A stretch of DNA of 64,000 bases. It comes from Neoscytalidium dimidiatum (Eukaryota; Ascomycota; Dothideomycetes; Botryosphaeriales; Botryosphaeriaceae). Under the pieces are notes generated by a model, which made no database searches, was not told the DNA's origin, and saw nothing but the letters and a program-made list of their open reading frames with translations. Every line of letters begins with the position of its first letter. The stretch's first letter is position 1. The translations under genes were made by a program, and so were the position numbers. Where the stretch lies: positions 3,782,001 through 3,846,000 of the forward strand of contig CM074698.1 in assembly GCA_037367355.1 (NCBI GenBank), in the 5' to 3' direction. This document shows positions 29,580 to 41,122 of this stretch, piece by piece.

Positions 29580-30059
29580 CGTGAGCGGGTGATTCTCCGT
29601 GGCCAATTCTTATCCTGAGATACAGGAATGGAATATCTCGACACCGGCTATGTGAATATTTCTGGATCCATACGGAAAGACGAGTACCGAGACTCCGGTA
29701 GAAAAGCTTATTCTATCAACTGCATCTATATAGGGTTACCGGTAGCCGACAGCCGCGAGTCCGAGCTCTCGGCCCGGAATGGAAGCATAAGGCTTCCGAA
29801 CAACTGACTCTCCGAACCACTGACCGCCACTGATGGCTTTCGAGATTCCAGTTCAAGGCGATCATTCAGTAAATACTGCTCAAGCAGCAATGCAATTGGT
29901 CCAGTGGCACCCGGGAGCAACCTCCTCCCGCGCCTCTCTAAACCAACTCCACCAGGCGCAGTTCCGGAAGAGGAAATTTCTGACCGGATCATTGCCCGGC
30001 AATCAAGCTCGTCCACATCACATACCATGAATAGACTTCCTTCAACCTTTGGGGGGTTT
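29580..30059. other. Divergent spacer between the two decayed metabolic genes
   Basis: About 480 bp separating the outward-facing decarboxylase-like and dehydrogenase-like genes, so it probably held both promoters. A T13 tract is at 30057-30069, at the right border. No coding signal is seen. Confidence 0.4.
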
Positions 30060-30926
30060 TTTTTTTTTTAATATTTTCTTTAACGTAGCTTCTCTTTATA
30101 CACGCGATTCCAAGTCGCCCCCCTTCCCACAATCAGCACGTCACGGCCACGACGTCCCCCGACCACGAGAAGTCTTCCGCTTCACAGACCGCGCCACCGG
30201 GCCTCGAGCCACACGACGGCATCCCCCGTGCCCCATCGCCAGGTCCGGGGCCAAGCCCTCATCGCCGGCCCCCATCACGCGCGGCCACGAGGTGGCAGGG
30301 ACGATCCGTCAGGCAGCTCGGCGGCCTCTTCAAGGTCGGCGACGCCGGGTCGCCATCGGCATCGTCTCGCAGCCGCCCCGTCGGCCTCGGGGACGAGCGT
30401 CGCGATCGTGGGGCTTGGGCTTGGGCGGGCTGGGGATGAACGGGGTGCGGGTCGCGGCGTTGAAGGGGCCGCGCGCAGGTGTACGGGGTGGATGTCAACG
30501 AGGGCAAGTTCGCGGAGGCGCGGGCGCAGGGGGTGGAGCGGTGGCGTGCGCGGCGAGCTTGAAAGGGGGGGGGGTTCGGGGACGTGGTGTTCGATGTTGT
30601 GGTCGATTTCGCGGGGGTGAACGCGACGGTGGAGGCGGCGGTGGAGGGCGGTCAAGGTCGCGGGCGTGGTGGTGCTGGTCGGGTTGGGGGCGGCGAAGGT
30701 CAAGATCAGCCCGGCGGCGTTGGTGACGCGGAATATCTCGTTGATCAAGGGGTCGATCGAGACGAGCAAGGACGAGCTGGAGAGCGTGCTAGAGCTTATC
30801 GCAGAGGAGAAGATCGCGCCGAAGTTGAGGGAGATTCCGTTTGAGGATATTCCGAAGGGGTTGAAGGATTTGGAGAAGAATGATGTTGATGGTCGTCTGT
30901 TCGCTTGTCCTAACCCCGGAGAGTAA
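30060..30926 (+). pseudogene. Remnant of a medium-chain alcohol dehydrogenase
   Basis: Fragments of one zinc-type alcohol dehydrogenase fold occur in collinear order but in different frames. They are ITRGHEVAGTI, then VAIGIVSQ, then SVAIVGLG / LGGLGMNGVRVAALKG (the Rossmann GxGGxG), then VYGVDVNEGKFAEARAQGVE, then DVVFDVVVDFAGVNATVEAAV. Last comes a clean C-terminal stretch from GVVVLVGLG to the stop at 30926, including IPFEDIPKGLKDLEKNDVDG. At least four frame changes are needed, several at G or C runs, plus a TGA after about 30556. The distance between GHEVAGT and the Rossmann motif is far shorter than in intact enzymes, so a piece of the catalytic domain is also missing. The usual zinc-binding N-terminus is not visible. 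I see no way this makes a working enzyme. Limits are approximate on the left. Confidence 0.75.
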
Positions 30927-33066
30927 TTTGAACGGAGTCACTAGTACAAAAGCGTATTCGTTATAGACAGCGAGTGTGCAGGTGCGCGGACATCTGACCC
31001 GTTCACCGTCCGGCTTTAGCCTATCTGTCAAGGACGCAGTCAGATCGGCTGAATGCGGGTTTGCTTTTGTTTCTGGCTAATCACTGGTTTTTATGATTGT
31101 GGTGTAGTAGTAATTTCGTTCTTCCTTTGTCTTTCCTTTTTCTTGAGACATGTAAGCAGCTGTGACAGTTTTCGTGGTGCACATGGCGATGAAAAAAAGT
31201 AATCTACGGGATCACGCCAGTAGGGCACCCGCAGAGCAAAGCAATAACTTATACTTCTACGCTTTGGGTAATGACGGTTTGGGAGGTCTAGCTAGACGTT
31301 CCAGAGACGGTGAAGGAGGAAAAAGTAGCCGATGGGTAGCGCATTGCCTTTTGGGCGCAGAAGCAGCCATGTACTACGTCCCCATGCAGCCAGGGGAATC
31401 CCTTCTCGTCCACGCTTCGCGATAGCAGAGACATCGTCCGACGTCGGCGCTGTTAAATTGCCCACCGCGTCACGCCTCAGGCGCGCAGTCAGTCATGCAG
31501 TGCAAGACCCTGGTTGGCCGCCCCGGAAGCGGGCTAGGCGCAAACAAGCATCTAGATTAACGACCGGCCCCCGCACGCCGCTCGAACAACGTTGCTTTCA
31601 AGCTTAACCACTCGCCTTAAAAAAAAAAAAAAAAAAGGCTGCTCTCCACTCGCGCCATCCCCCAACCAACGCCGACCCCACGCGACAAGAGCAACCGGCG
31701 GCCAACCATGAACGCAGGGGATGCCATCCGTATGATCTGCTCGCCGAACATGGGCCCGGCCGCCCGCCCGCCGACTTATTCCTATTTCTTTCTCTGCTCC
31801 TTCTGGCGTCTTGGCTCTTGGGAAGGGAACTGCATCACGCGGGCAGCGCCTTTGCCGTCATTTTTTCGCGCCGTCGAGGCCTTGTCCGTGGCAACGCTCT
31901 GATCGTGGTTCCCCTCATGATGTCGTGCCCGGTGGTAATATCGTTTCTTGCCCCGTCACTCGTGGCGCCGGCCGATTTGTTAAGCAGGCCGGGGTGCATG
32001 CCTGTTGTGGTCGCGCGGAAAAACCGACATCATCGTGCTTCGCTGCGCACATGCTGCCTGTTTTACGGTATGGACAGCAGCGGTGATGAAGGAATCTGCA
32101 TCGGTCGGGGAGGAGGTGCGATCGTCTCCGGGGATAGCACAGCGAAGTGATTGAAGAGATAGGGCTCGACCCGAGTCGGAGGTAGGTCCTTGCCTGCTTG
32201 TTGAGTCTACGTTGCTGCTGTCACGTCAAGCTCGGTGCTTGCTCGCTTGCTTGCATGCATGCAAGACTTTTCCTAAGCATCATGGATGAAACTTAAAACA
32301 GGGATGCTAGTTTATGTCCTGGACTCAAAATTTCTTGTCGATCAATACGGACTGAGAACTAGACAATAAAAACTAAAGACGACGAAGAGAGAAGGAAAAA
32401 AAAAAAAAAGCTGCTAGCGATAGTTATGGGGTATCTTTCGTACCGCTCCATCAAAGCAACAAAAAGGTATCAGCATCGCCGTGACGCTCAAGAACGCTCT
32501 GCAACGTTCGAAAAGAAGAGGTATAATGCGAAAGAGGCAAAACACAAAACCCAAAAGCGACAGGATCCCAGGGTATGCAACCGGCCCAACCAGAGCTCAT
32601 GCAACAGTAGTAATGTCCCACCGCCCAACAGCAGACAAAAATGCGAGGTGTCGTCATTTCGTCAGCGCAAAGGAAATACAATCCTACGTCGTGGCCTCCT
32701 CCCCTGTCAAGCCTGCCGCTGCAGTGGCTGACCACGGACATGGCGGAAGGATTGCAGCAGGGCAGACGCAGGATGCACGACGTTCGCGAAAGAGGCCGTT
32801 TTCCCCCGCAGAAGTTTCCTAAACGGGTAAAAAAGCCAGATCCCCGCTTCGCCGGTCATCAGCCGCCTGCCGAACAGACTGAAAAGCGGGGCCGAGACGA
32901 ACGTAGCGCGTCCGTGGCCGAAAGATCAAAAGTACAGATGCGCTACTACTGTACGCTTTTTGCTGAATGATGCAGCATCATCAGCTGACATGCAGACCTG
33001 AACAATGCGGAAAGGAAATTCGTTGAAACGCGTGATCGTCTCTCTCTCTCTCTCGTCTTTTCTGGC
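30927..33066. other. 2.1 kb stretch without a gene
   Basis: It lies between the 3' ends of the dehydrogenase remnant and the GH43 gene. It holds an A18 tract at 31619-31636 and an A13 tract at 32397-32409, plus a CATG-rich spot near 32250. Open frames are short and show no domain. Confidence 0.45.
31619..31636. repeat. A18 homopolymer
   Basis: An uninterrupted run of 18 A in a non-coding stretch, the longest A run seen in the window. It equals the T18 run at 12335-12352. It could be the scar of a retrotransposed transcript, but no target-site duplication or adjacent element was recognised. Confidence 0.8.
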
Positions 33067-34348
33067 CTAGGCCTCAGCGTTGGCGAAATTGCCGTTCCAG
33101 GTGAGCGTTGCGGTGTACATCGAGCGGATGTCCGAACCGCCGGGGTTGTACGAGTGGAAGACCAGGTGCTTCGCGTCGGGTGCGATGCTGGCTCCGCCAG
33201 GTGACCAGAAGCCATGCGTGCCTTGCGAGACAAAGAGCGGGCCGTACTTGGTGTATGGGCCGGAAACGCCTGTTGCGGAAGTTTCTCGTGTTAACAATTA
33301 ATGGACTTGTAAGCGTTTGATCATCAGGCCGCCGACGCAGATCCGATCTTACCGGTCGGACAGTGCTGTGCAGGGGGACTAATGGAGAGAAGTGGAGCGG
33401 TGGGAACTTACTGTCTGCAATGGCGTAGGTCACGTCGTAGTCTATCGTGTAGAAGCAGTTGGAGCTGAAGAAAAGAACATAACGCCCATCGGGCAGCTTT
33501 GCGATGCTGGGCGCTTCGACGAGCGGACCGTCCGCGTCCGAGCGGTCGAGCACCTGGTAAGCGTTACCGATCTTGTCGATGCCGTTACCCGCGACCTTTT
33601 GCTGCATGATGGGTGTCGACTTGATCGGAGGCTCTGTGTTGCCGCAGACACCGCCGCCACCAAGAGCATTGCCCTGTTACACCAGCCAGGTCAGCATGAA
33701 TATTGATTGGAGCGGCTGACGAGAGAGGCTGAAAGGGGGTCATGCTCGATTCTTACATCGATCTTGTAGGTCACGTAGCGGGATCCATCCGAGTCACGGA
33801 AACTTGAGGCGTCAATGGCGCCGCCTTGGTCGAGCGGGCAGGCCCAGGGGTCCGGGCGGGCGCTATACGGGCCCTCGATGTTGTCCGAAGTTGCGACGCC
33901 GGTGCAGTGGAGCTTGTCATTGCGAGAGGCAGCAAAGTACAGTACGAACTGACCATCGTCCTAAAGGGGCAGCTCTGTCAGCAAATCTCGCCGCTTCGGG
34001 GTGCGGGGATGATGTGAGCCTGCATACATTTTGGATGACATCGGGAGCCCAGACAGCGGGGTTTGCAGTGTAGACCCAACCCGGCAAGTTAGGAAGAGCA
34101 TCCTTGTTCAGCCTGGTCCACGAGGTGAAGTCGTCGGACCTGGCAATCTGGACGTGAATGTTGCCCGAGTCTGCGGTGTTTGTTGCAAACGAGTACCAGG
34201 TGTTGCCGACGCGGATGATGGACGGATCGGGGAAGTTGGACGAGACGACAGGACCATTTACAACCCGCTTCTCCAGGGGGAGGGCATTGACCAGTGAGGA
34301 TATACACAGCAGTGCGGTGGCACCGAGGGCGGGCAGGGAGGACAGCAT
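33067..34348 (-). CDS. Secreted glycoside hydrolase family 43 (arabinanase-like)
   Basis: Predicted extracellular five-bladed beta-propeller enzyme acting on alpha-L-arabinan or related plant cell-wall side chains. Four exons: 34348-34028, 33960-33757, 33673-33412 and 33269-33067, giving 329 aa. All introns are GT..AG and 67-142 bp. Residues 1-22 form a signal peptide (MLSSLPALGATALLCISSLV, then NA). LEKR at 25-28 is a possible kexin site. The GH43 catalytic triad is visible: base Asp41 in NFPDPSII, pKa-tuning Asp157 in GGAIDASSF, and general acid Glu228 in PLVEAPSI. GFWSPGGAS lies near the C-terminus. The length fits single-domain GH43 enzymes, with no carbohydrate-binding module. A TATATAT sequence lies about 65 bp before the ATG. 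The exact substrate (arabinan versus xylo-oligosaccharide) cannot be fixed without subfamily comparison. Confidence 0.9.
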
Positions 34349-34411
34349 GGTGGGAGTATGTGCAATGGGCAGAGGGAGTGGTCCGGGAACAATGAGTCAA
34401 GAAGGGAAGGG

Positions 34412-34419
34412 AGATATAT
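34412..34419 (-). promoter_or_regulatory. Putative TATA box of the GH43 gene
   Basis: A GTATATAT stretch on the minus strand about 65 bp upstream of the start codon at 34348. A second candidate, TTATAAG, is about 145 bp upstream. Function is inferred from position. Confidence 0.3.
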
Positions 34420-35332
34420 ACTCGGAGCGCAAGGGAGTATGAAGCTGGGGCTCTGGAATGAGAGACATGACCACGGAGGACAGCAGCACCTTATAAGTAC
34501 TCGACAAAGAGAGAGTGCATGCAGAATGCGTTTGGGCCGCTTACGGAGGGCGCAAATGTCAGCGCGAGCAAGACCAAAGGCACACCAAAATAGATCATGG
34601 GACGCCAAGCAGACGAGTATTGAGGCATTGTGACCGTGGGAGCAGGCGTCAGTCGGGCCTTGGGGTGAAGGTGGATGCGGTGGAGTTCTCTGCGAGGCGG
34701 AAGCCGTTCGACGCAGGAGGCCAGGGCAGGGTCAGAGCAGCGGCCAGGGCCGGACCAGCCATGTGGCAGTGACGTCCATCCCCAAGGTCCGTAGCACTGC
34801 CGAGCAGAGAGAAGCACGATGTTTGGCTGGTGGTGCTGAGGGCCAACAAGGTCTTAGTCGAGCAGCGGGTCCCCACTAGGAGGCAGAGCGCAGAGCACAT
34901 TGGCTCGGCTGTGGTTGCTGCGATGCCCGGCTGTCTCAGGGATGTGGCCGGTGGCCGGTGGGATTCTCGCCACGGCACGACATGGATGCAAAACTTGGTA
35001 GATGCCTGAGGGCGGAGGACGGAGGGCGACCGGCGGTCACTGCGACGGGCTGGGCGGTCACCGCGGCGGGCTGGGCGTGTTAGTTGTGGAGAGCGGGTGA
35101 CGGCAAAGGCGTCGACGGGTCGAGCGTCTGGCGCGCCACGAAGCCATGTGCCTGAGAAGCACGCGGCACGCCGGCCTTAGGTTTCTTCGCCAGCACAGAT
35201 CCCGTGGGCAGGCCGCAACTGGACGATTATTAGCTAAGCTCATGCCTGCACAGTGGTAGGATCACACGCCGCCGATCGCCGGCAAGGCTGAGCAGGGTAA
35301 GCAGGCAGTGGCAGCGGGCGATCTAGGACCGG

Positions 35333-35334
<2 letters not shown>

Positions 35335-35367
<33 letters not shown>
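35335..35367. repeat. CTG trinucleotide repeat, 11 units
   Basis: Eleven perfect CTG units (CAG on the other strand) in a spacer. In the minus strand it would encode poly-Ala, poly-Ser or poly-Gln depending on frame, but no gene is supported around it. Confidence 0.9.
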
Positions 35368-35372
<5 letters not shown>

Positions 35373-35644
35373 GCCGCCTTCTCTAGCCCTTCTCCTCTGG
35401 ACGCCGTGCGCAGTGGTATAGGCGCTGCACGCGCCTTTGCACGAGCGCACATCATGCCAAACCCTGCGCTACGTCTGTCCGTAGGAAGAGCCTAATTCGA
35501 CGCATTGCCATGCAGACCAGTCCTTTCTGCGCCCATGTCATGCACGAAAACCGATCGCGCCGGCTTGGCCAGCTGCGCGAGAGAAAGCGTGCGCGCGCCA
35601 GGCGCGGAGCCCAAGACTCTGCGCGCCGAAGATGTCAGTGTGTG

Positions 35645-35700
35645 CCGGTGCCAGTGCCAGCGCCAGCGCCAGTGCAAGTGCCAGTGCCAGTGCCAGTGCC
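35645..35700. repeat. CCAGTG hexanucleotide tandem repeat
   Basis: About nine copies of a 6-bp CCAGTG/CCAGCG unit with a few substitutions. It lies about 1 kb before the HAM-2 start and has no coding context that I can support. Confidence 0.85.
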
Positions 35701-36672
35701 AACCGGCATAGTCGCGACGATGCTCAAGTGCCGCGCCCGGTGAAGGATCCGAACAGCCACTCGGCGCTCTGCTTCAGCCACGTCTTGGGTGACTGCGATC
35801 AGCGCAAGGAGAATAGAGCGTAGTAATCCTACCGTGTGCCGTCAAGCCAGCGGCGGCACAAGCAAGCTCCACGGCCCAAGGATTCGGGGCGGTGCAACAG
35901 GCCAGTGCTGTCTGACAACATCCCGGCCACCATGACATCGGCCCACAGTTCTGAGCCTTCTGTCGCCGTGTCTGTGGACGCCCCATTGCCGGTGTCACCA
36001 ATGACGGAGGCCAGGCAAGCACCTCAGGAACAGCGCATGCCAGAGCTCTGCACAACTCATGCGCCGTCAGCAGCGCGCGCTCTGGATTCGAGGGCTCGGC
36101 CGCGGTCCTGACAGGCAGCCATCGTCGGAGGCAAGAGGGGCAGAGGGGCACAAATGGGGGCGAAAGAGCCGTTGAGCGGCGAGAGTCGGGCGCGCAGTGT
36201 TTGTCGTGGGGACCGGTCAGATTTGAGAGGAGCTGGTGGGTTGTTGCAGTGGAGAGAAGGTGTCGGAGGGCTGAGTCATGTTCCCAAGGGTCGAGGGAGG
36301 TGGGCGGCACGGCGGGTCCGAGGGTCTGCCGCGGGACGTCAGTGCGCAGCCAGATTCCAGATTGCCGCGCCGCGCCCGCGTCGCGCTCGAGCCGTTGCTG
36401 TCGTTGCCGCTGCTGCTGTTGCTACTGCTGCTGCTGCTCTCTGTCTTGCCCGTCCCACGTCGGACAGCAGTAGCCCGCACGAACACCACCCACACCACCC
36501 TCCAGAGGCACGAACGATTGCCCCAGCGCCTTGCCTCCACTCCCGCCCTCTCGCTCGCCCGCCAATCGCACGCCCCCGTCCACATGCCGCCCTAAGCCCC
36601 GCTCCCAGAGCCCGGTGGCTGTCTCGCGACCGCCTTCACCTCGAGAGCCCGTACAAACACCAGCGTACCACA

Positions 36673-39600
36673 ATGGACCCGTCCGCTGCTGAGCTTCCCG
36701 TCCCAGCTGAGCCCGCCGAGGATGTCGCCCCTCAGGTGCCTGTCGGTGTGGACGAGGCCGAAATGATGGCCATGCCCCCGGATCCAGCGAGGAATCTGGG
36801 CGGCGAGGAGACGACGACTGTCAAGCCCGGCTCCGACGCACCCGAGCAGCACAATCCAGATGGCAGCAAGACGCAAGCTTCCGGCGATGGCGTGTCCCTA
36901 CCCACACGACCAGGTCTCCGGCGCGAGAAATCTGCACCCGCCCCGCAGCGCCTTCCACCGCCCGCCCCGCCAGCGCCGCCCTTCGAGTCGGGCCACCAGC
37001 CCACCGATTCGCTCTCGCTGCTGCAGCTGAAGAAGCTTGTCACCGACATGCCTAAAGTCGAGCCCACTCCCTATGCTTTCGATTACGAAGACGCCGCGTC
37101 ATTCGAGCTCGAGGTTGAAGAATGGTTCTCGTACAGTGTGGAGGAACAAGCCATGCTGCTGAAGGCCCAGTCTTCCTTCGTCGAGGAATGGGTTGCTCTT
37201 GAAGATGGGACCCTCTCGAACCTGGCAGCTTATGAGCAGGGCGAGATGGACTGGGTCAAAGCCGACCCCTCTCTCAGAGACCAGCTCACGCGTAAATTGA
37301 TTGGCAACTTGGCGCAGTCCGACAAGGAGATGCGGTTACGCAGCCTGGAAGCTTTGGTGTATATTGCCTTGGGCTGTTGGCATGAGACTGCTGGGCTCTC
37401 GAAGACTCAGCCAAGTGATCCTGCTGAGGAAAAGCCATCTTCACCGGCGAATGATGCCGACAACCCTTCAAGTTACGTCAAATCAGAGGTGCAAATAGAC
37501 TGGATTCGCAATGGAGTTCAGATGATTTATGAGTGTGCCGGCGTCCAACCCATCTATGATGTAGCTCGCGCAGCCTGCCTGCGTGAATTGTGAGTGCGCG
37601 ACCGCCGCCTTCCTTCCGTCCTTCCTACTAACGCCATCCAAGCGCTACCGACGTCGTCGAGCAGGAGATTGCTCCGCAGGAAGATCGAGAGTTCGACAGG
37701 CGGGAGCTCTGGTGCTCGTTGACCTTGATGTATATGTTTTACGAAGTTGCCCGCACTGAGGAACATCCCTCTCCGCTTCACGAACAACTCAGTGAGCTTC
37801 TCCGGTAAAAATTTCGATACCCCACCACTAATTGTCTTGGCAGCGCACCTAGATCCAGATGTTGCCGTGTTCATGATTGAGATCATCACGAGCTTACGCT
37901 GGGACGATTCGATTGGGCCCCCCTTGCATAAGGTGAATCTAAGCATTCACTCCATGCATGCATGCAACTGACGTAATCTAGATTCTCCTTCTGACATGGA
38001 AAGCCGTATTGGTCAATTTTGGCGGCCTCAAGGAAGTGGAAGAACTGAAGTCAACTTTCCTTGACCCAAAAGAAGAGACCGCGGACAACCGTGGCCAGCC
38101 GATAATCACAGCGTCTCCCCTAGACTATCACGTTTTCCGCCAAGAGATCAGCTCAAAGTACCCAGCGTACAATCCGCCACAGCCGCTTTTCCCTTTGGAG
38201 CCTGAGAACAACTCCATCCTTCCGCCGTTGAAGAACCATCCCAGTAAGGTGTCAGAAGCAAATTCATTCGGACCAGGCATTACCGCCCTAGGCAGTGGAA
38301 CATCCATCCTCCATCAGCCCGTACACATTGCGACCCCCGCTCCTTCTCCGCCTCCGTCGCCCGCAGGTCCAGGAGGGAAGGGCGGCAAGAAGCAGAACTA
38401 CCAAACTAACCAGCTTTTTCCCTTCCTATACCCGCCGCTGGATGAATCTAGCAACAACCTTGGAGGCAAGGGCTCTACAGACCTTCAAGACGTCCTTGTT
38501 GGACGTAAGTGGGAGGGGAGCGACATACCCGCTTCAATCATTGAAGCTGCAGAACTATTCGCGAAGAGGATGCGAGCCACGCGTGCGATGAAGCAACTGT
38601 GGGAAGAACGTGTCCTTTTCATGAAATACGAGCGTGGTTGGACAGGATCGGAAGATGCCGATATTGACGCATTCGATCTCAATGGCAAACTTGGAACTAT
38701 GTCACTCGCAGATGAAAAGGTTGATGACAGAGTTGTGGCTAAGCTGGATAAGGTTGAAAAGTTCTATGTGAGTGTTTCCGCATTCTGTAGTGACTAACTT
38801 GACTGACGTATTGGAAGGCAACGGTTCTACCGCATCTACAGTCGCTGGTCATTGTTCTTCTCAGAACATTCTTGTCTCACTTAGCAACGCTCGCTTTACA
38901 GAACAGCAGCCCCAGCGCAATGTCTGGAGGTGGCTTTCAGGACAACCAAAACGGTAATACAGGAAACAAATCTGATGGAAGCCTCAACGGATCTCTGCCG
39001 GATATCTCCAAGATCCCACTGGAGGACCTTGATAGGATGAGGATGGAAGAAATCCAAGACAAGGCAGCCTCTGGCATTCTCATCTTATTACTAAAATGGT
39101 TCAAACTATCTCGTAAGTTGCTCAATTCATTGTGAGTTTTCAGCGACTTGCTAAGAAATGCAGACGTCTTGAAGATGGAGTATCTGACTCAGCTACTGGT
39201 TGATTCCAACTACATTCCACTCACCCTCAAGCTCCTTCAGCTACAGGAGATTGAGAAAGCAATCAATTATAAGTGCGACAGAGAAGACCTGAACTTCTTC
39301 ACATTCTGCCGTACGCACTCTCGCGAAGGGGCCAAGGAACAACCTGCAGGCGGAGACGATGAAGCAGCACCCGCCGAAGAAGGAGATGAAATCGACGAAG
39401 CCGCGCCGCCACCCATCAAGCGCCGTCGCTCCGAGGACATGCTCACCACCGAAGAGCACCAGGCCCTCACCGACCCCTCCACCAGCGGTTCCTCCGCGGT
39501 CATGGCACCACCGGAAGTTGACGAGCTGGGCATCCCGATCAGCCAGCTGCCGCTCGAGCCCATCACGTCGTTCTCGTGGCGTAACTTCTTCACCAACATC

Positions 39601-40134
39601 AACCTGCTGCGCATCATGCAAAAGATCTGCAAGAACAAGGCGCACCGCAACCTCATGCTGGTGCAGTACAAGTCGTCGCAGTACCTGCGCAAGTCGCTCA
39701 AGATCCCGCAGCCCGAGCTGCGCCTCTACACCCTCAAGCTCTTCAAGAACCAGGTCCCCTACTGCGGCCGCAAGTGGCGCCAGAGCAACATGCGCGTCAT
39801 CACCGCCGTGTACCTGCACTGCCGCCCGGAGCTGCGCGACGATTGGCTGGCCGGCTCCGACGTCGATGCCGACGTCGATGAGAGCGTGCCTCTGGAGCAG
39901 GCGCTGAGGGCTCTGACGCACTGGTTCAACCTCAAAAGGTATCCGGAGCGATTGGGCGCCGAGAGGGGCGTGCTGGACAAGGAACAGGATTTCTTCAGGA
40001 GGGAGCTCGAGAAGATGGGGTGGGCGACGGCGGAGGACGGGAGCGGTGCGTTTTTCGGACAGGGCGATGGGCCGGGCGATGTTGATGTGCAGTGGGAAGG
40101 GGGCGGGCCGGAGGGGCAGTGGCAGGGATATTGA
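36673..40134 (+). CDS. ham-2: STRIPAK complex subunit HAM-2/Far11 (STRIP1/2 family)
   Basis: Scaffold subunit of the striatin-interacting phosphatase and kinase complex. In filamentous fungi it is needed for hyphal fusion and sexual development (HAM-2 in Neurospora, PRO22 in Sordaria) and sits at the nuclear envelope and ER. Six exons: 36673-37589, 37643-37791, 37844-37932, 37982-38767, 38818-39112 and 39164-40134, giving 1068 aa. Introns are 49-53 bp, and every junction restores conserved sequence, for example LHEQL to THLDPDV and WFKLS to HVLKMEYL. The first 115 residues are Pro/Ala-rich. An N1221-type domain begins near TPYAFDYED (about 134) with WFSYSVEEQAMLL. The C-terminal DUF3402-type domain contains SFSWRNFFTNINLLRIMQK and LMLVQYKSSQYLRKSLKI. 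A proline-rich disordered segment lies in the middle, and a Glu/Ala-rich segment with KRRRSED precedes the last domain. It appears intact. The start is the first ATG preceding the conserved region that is not in repeat-like sequence. Confidence 0.93.
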
Positions 40135-41122
40135 TGTTGAGGGGAGGGGTGATGTAATTGGTGGGATCAAGGAGAGGAGAAGTGATTTCGAGGAGGTAAG
40201 GCTTGGGGTAGTGATACCCGAAAATTGTCTTCTCACGTTAATGCATTGCGGCGCGGTGTCGGACTCGTATGAGACTAGCGTAACATATTCATTTTTGCGG
40301 AGTAATTGCGGGGAAGTAGAGTTCAAAACTGGTGTCATTGCGCAGAGACTACACAAAAAGAAAGGGGCGCTCGTGCTTGTTGACGTTCTGTGTCACGGTT
40401 ACAAATGCAGGGTGGGAATGTATGAGGGGATGGGTGTGGTGTTGGGATGCTAGTTTCGCATTCTACTGAGTATGATCTTAAGTTCTCATGTAGACATGTC
40501 TATTAACGAAACCAGCAGGACCACGCTGCAGTGCACCTGTACTTCAAGAAGGAATCACTTGTGCTCTGGAAAACTTCCTTGCTTGTAAATGGCAGTGCGA
40601 GCTGTTTGATCTGTAGCTTTGAATGAGATAGTGAATTCATTTCGTGTGACTTGGTTTGTTCGCGCTGTTTACTTAGGTCCACTAACGCACGTACACGCTA
40701 TGAGGCTCTCAAGCAGCTAGTGGCCATCATGTGTAAACGCTGTTATTGATGATATTTGTTGGATGAAGAGGGTTAAAATAATTCTCAGCTACAGAGAGCA
40801 GTGAACACAGTGCCTTCCAGCACATGGCGAACGCGAAACCACATGCCACGAGTAATCTTCCTGTTTCCTTCCTATATGCCAAGGCCTCGAAGTGGGAATA
40901 AAGTTGCTGTCCAAATCTCCCCAAGGAAGGAAATGAAATTGTTTTTTTTTTTTATCATGGTCTGACGGGATGTCTTGCACATGGCTGGCCTCGGGGGAAA
41001 ATCGACTCTTTGATCACGTAATAGCTTAACATGAGTGAACTCGTTCTTAGGGTCCATAGTAGAGTTAGCAAAAGGAAAAGTGATGGCAAATCAGAGGCCA
41101 GCCACCACAACCGCTCCGAGCA
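40135..41122. other. Convergent spacer between HAM-2 and the BTB gene
   Basis: The flanking genes end towards each other, so this 1 kb holds two 3' untranslated regions. It contains a T10 tract at about 40941-40950. No gene is seen. Confidence 0.5.

Larger units (their letters stand above)
34349..36672. other. Divergent intergenic region, GH43 promoter and HAM-2 promoter/leader
   Basis: 2.3 kb between outward-facing genes. The GH43 core promoter is at the left end. The right half is GC-rich with trinucleotide and hexanucleotide repeats and, near 36400-36440, a CTG-rich run. An open frame reads into the HAM-2 coding region from 36154, but this part is repeat-like and is better seen as leader. 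No separate gene is seen. Confidence 0.45.

Noticed and set aside
28776..29618. 280-codon open frame on the plus strand
   Set aside because: It is antisense to the decarboxylase-like gene in GC-rich DNA and encodes a Gly/Arg/Val-rich product with no family resemblance.
28854..30926. RIP (C-to-T mutation of repeats) as the cause of decay of the two metabolic genes
   Set aside because: The locus is very GC-rich and the lesions are single-base indels at homopolymers, not C-to-T changes with stop codons.
36154..36672. In-frame N-terminal extension of HAM-2
   Set aside because: It is Arg/Ala/Pro-rich, includes repeat-derived sequence, and precedes a well-placed ATG (MDPSAAELP), so it is treated as leader.
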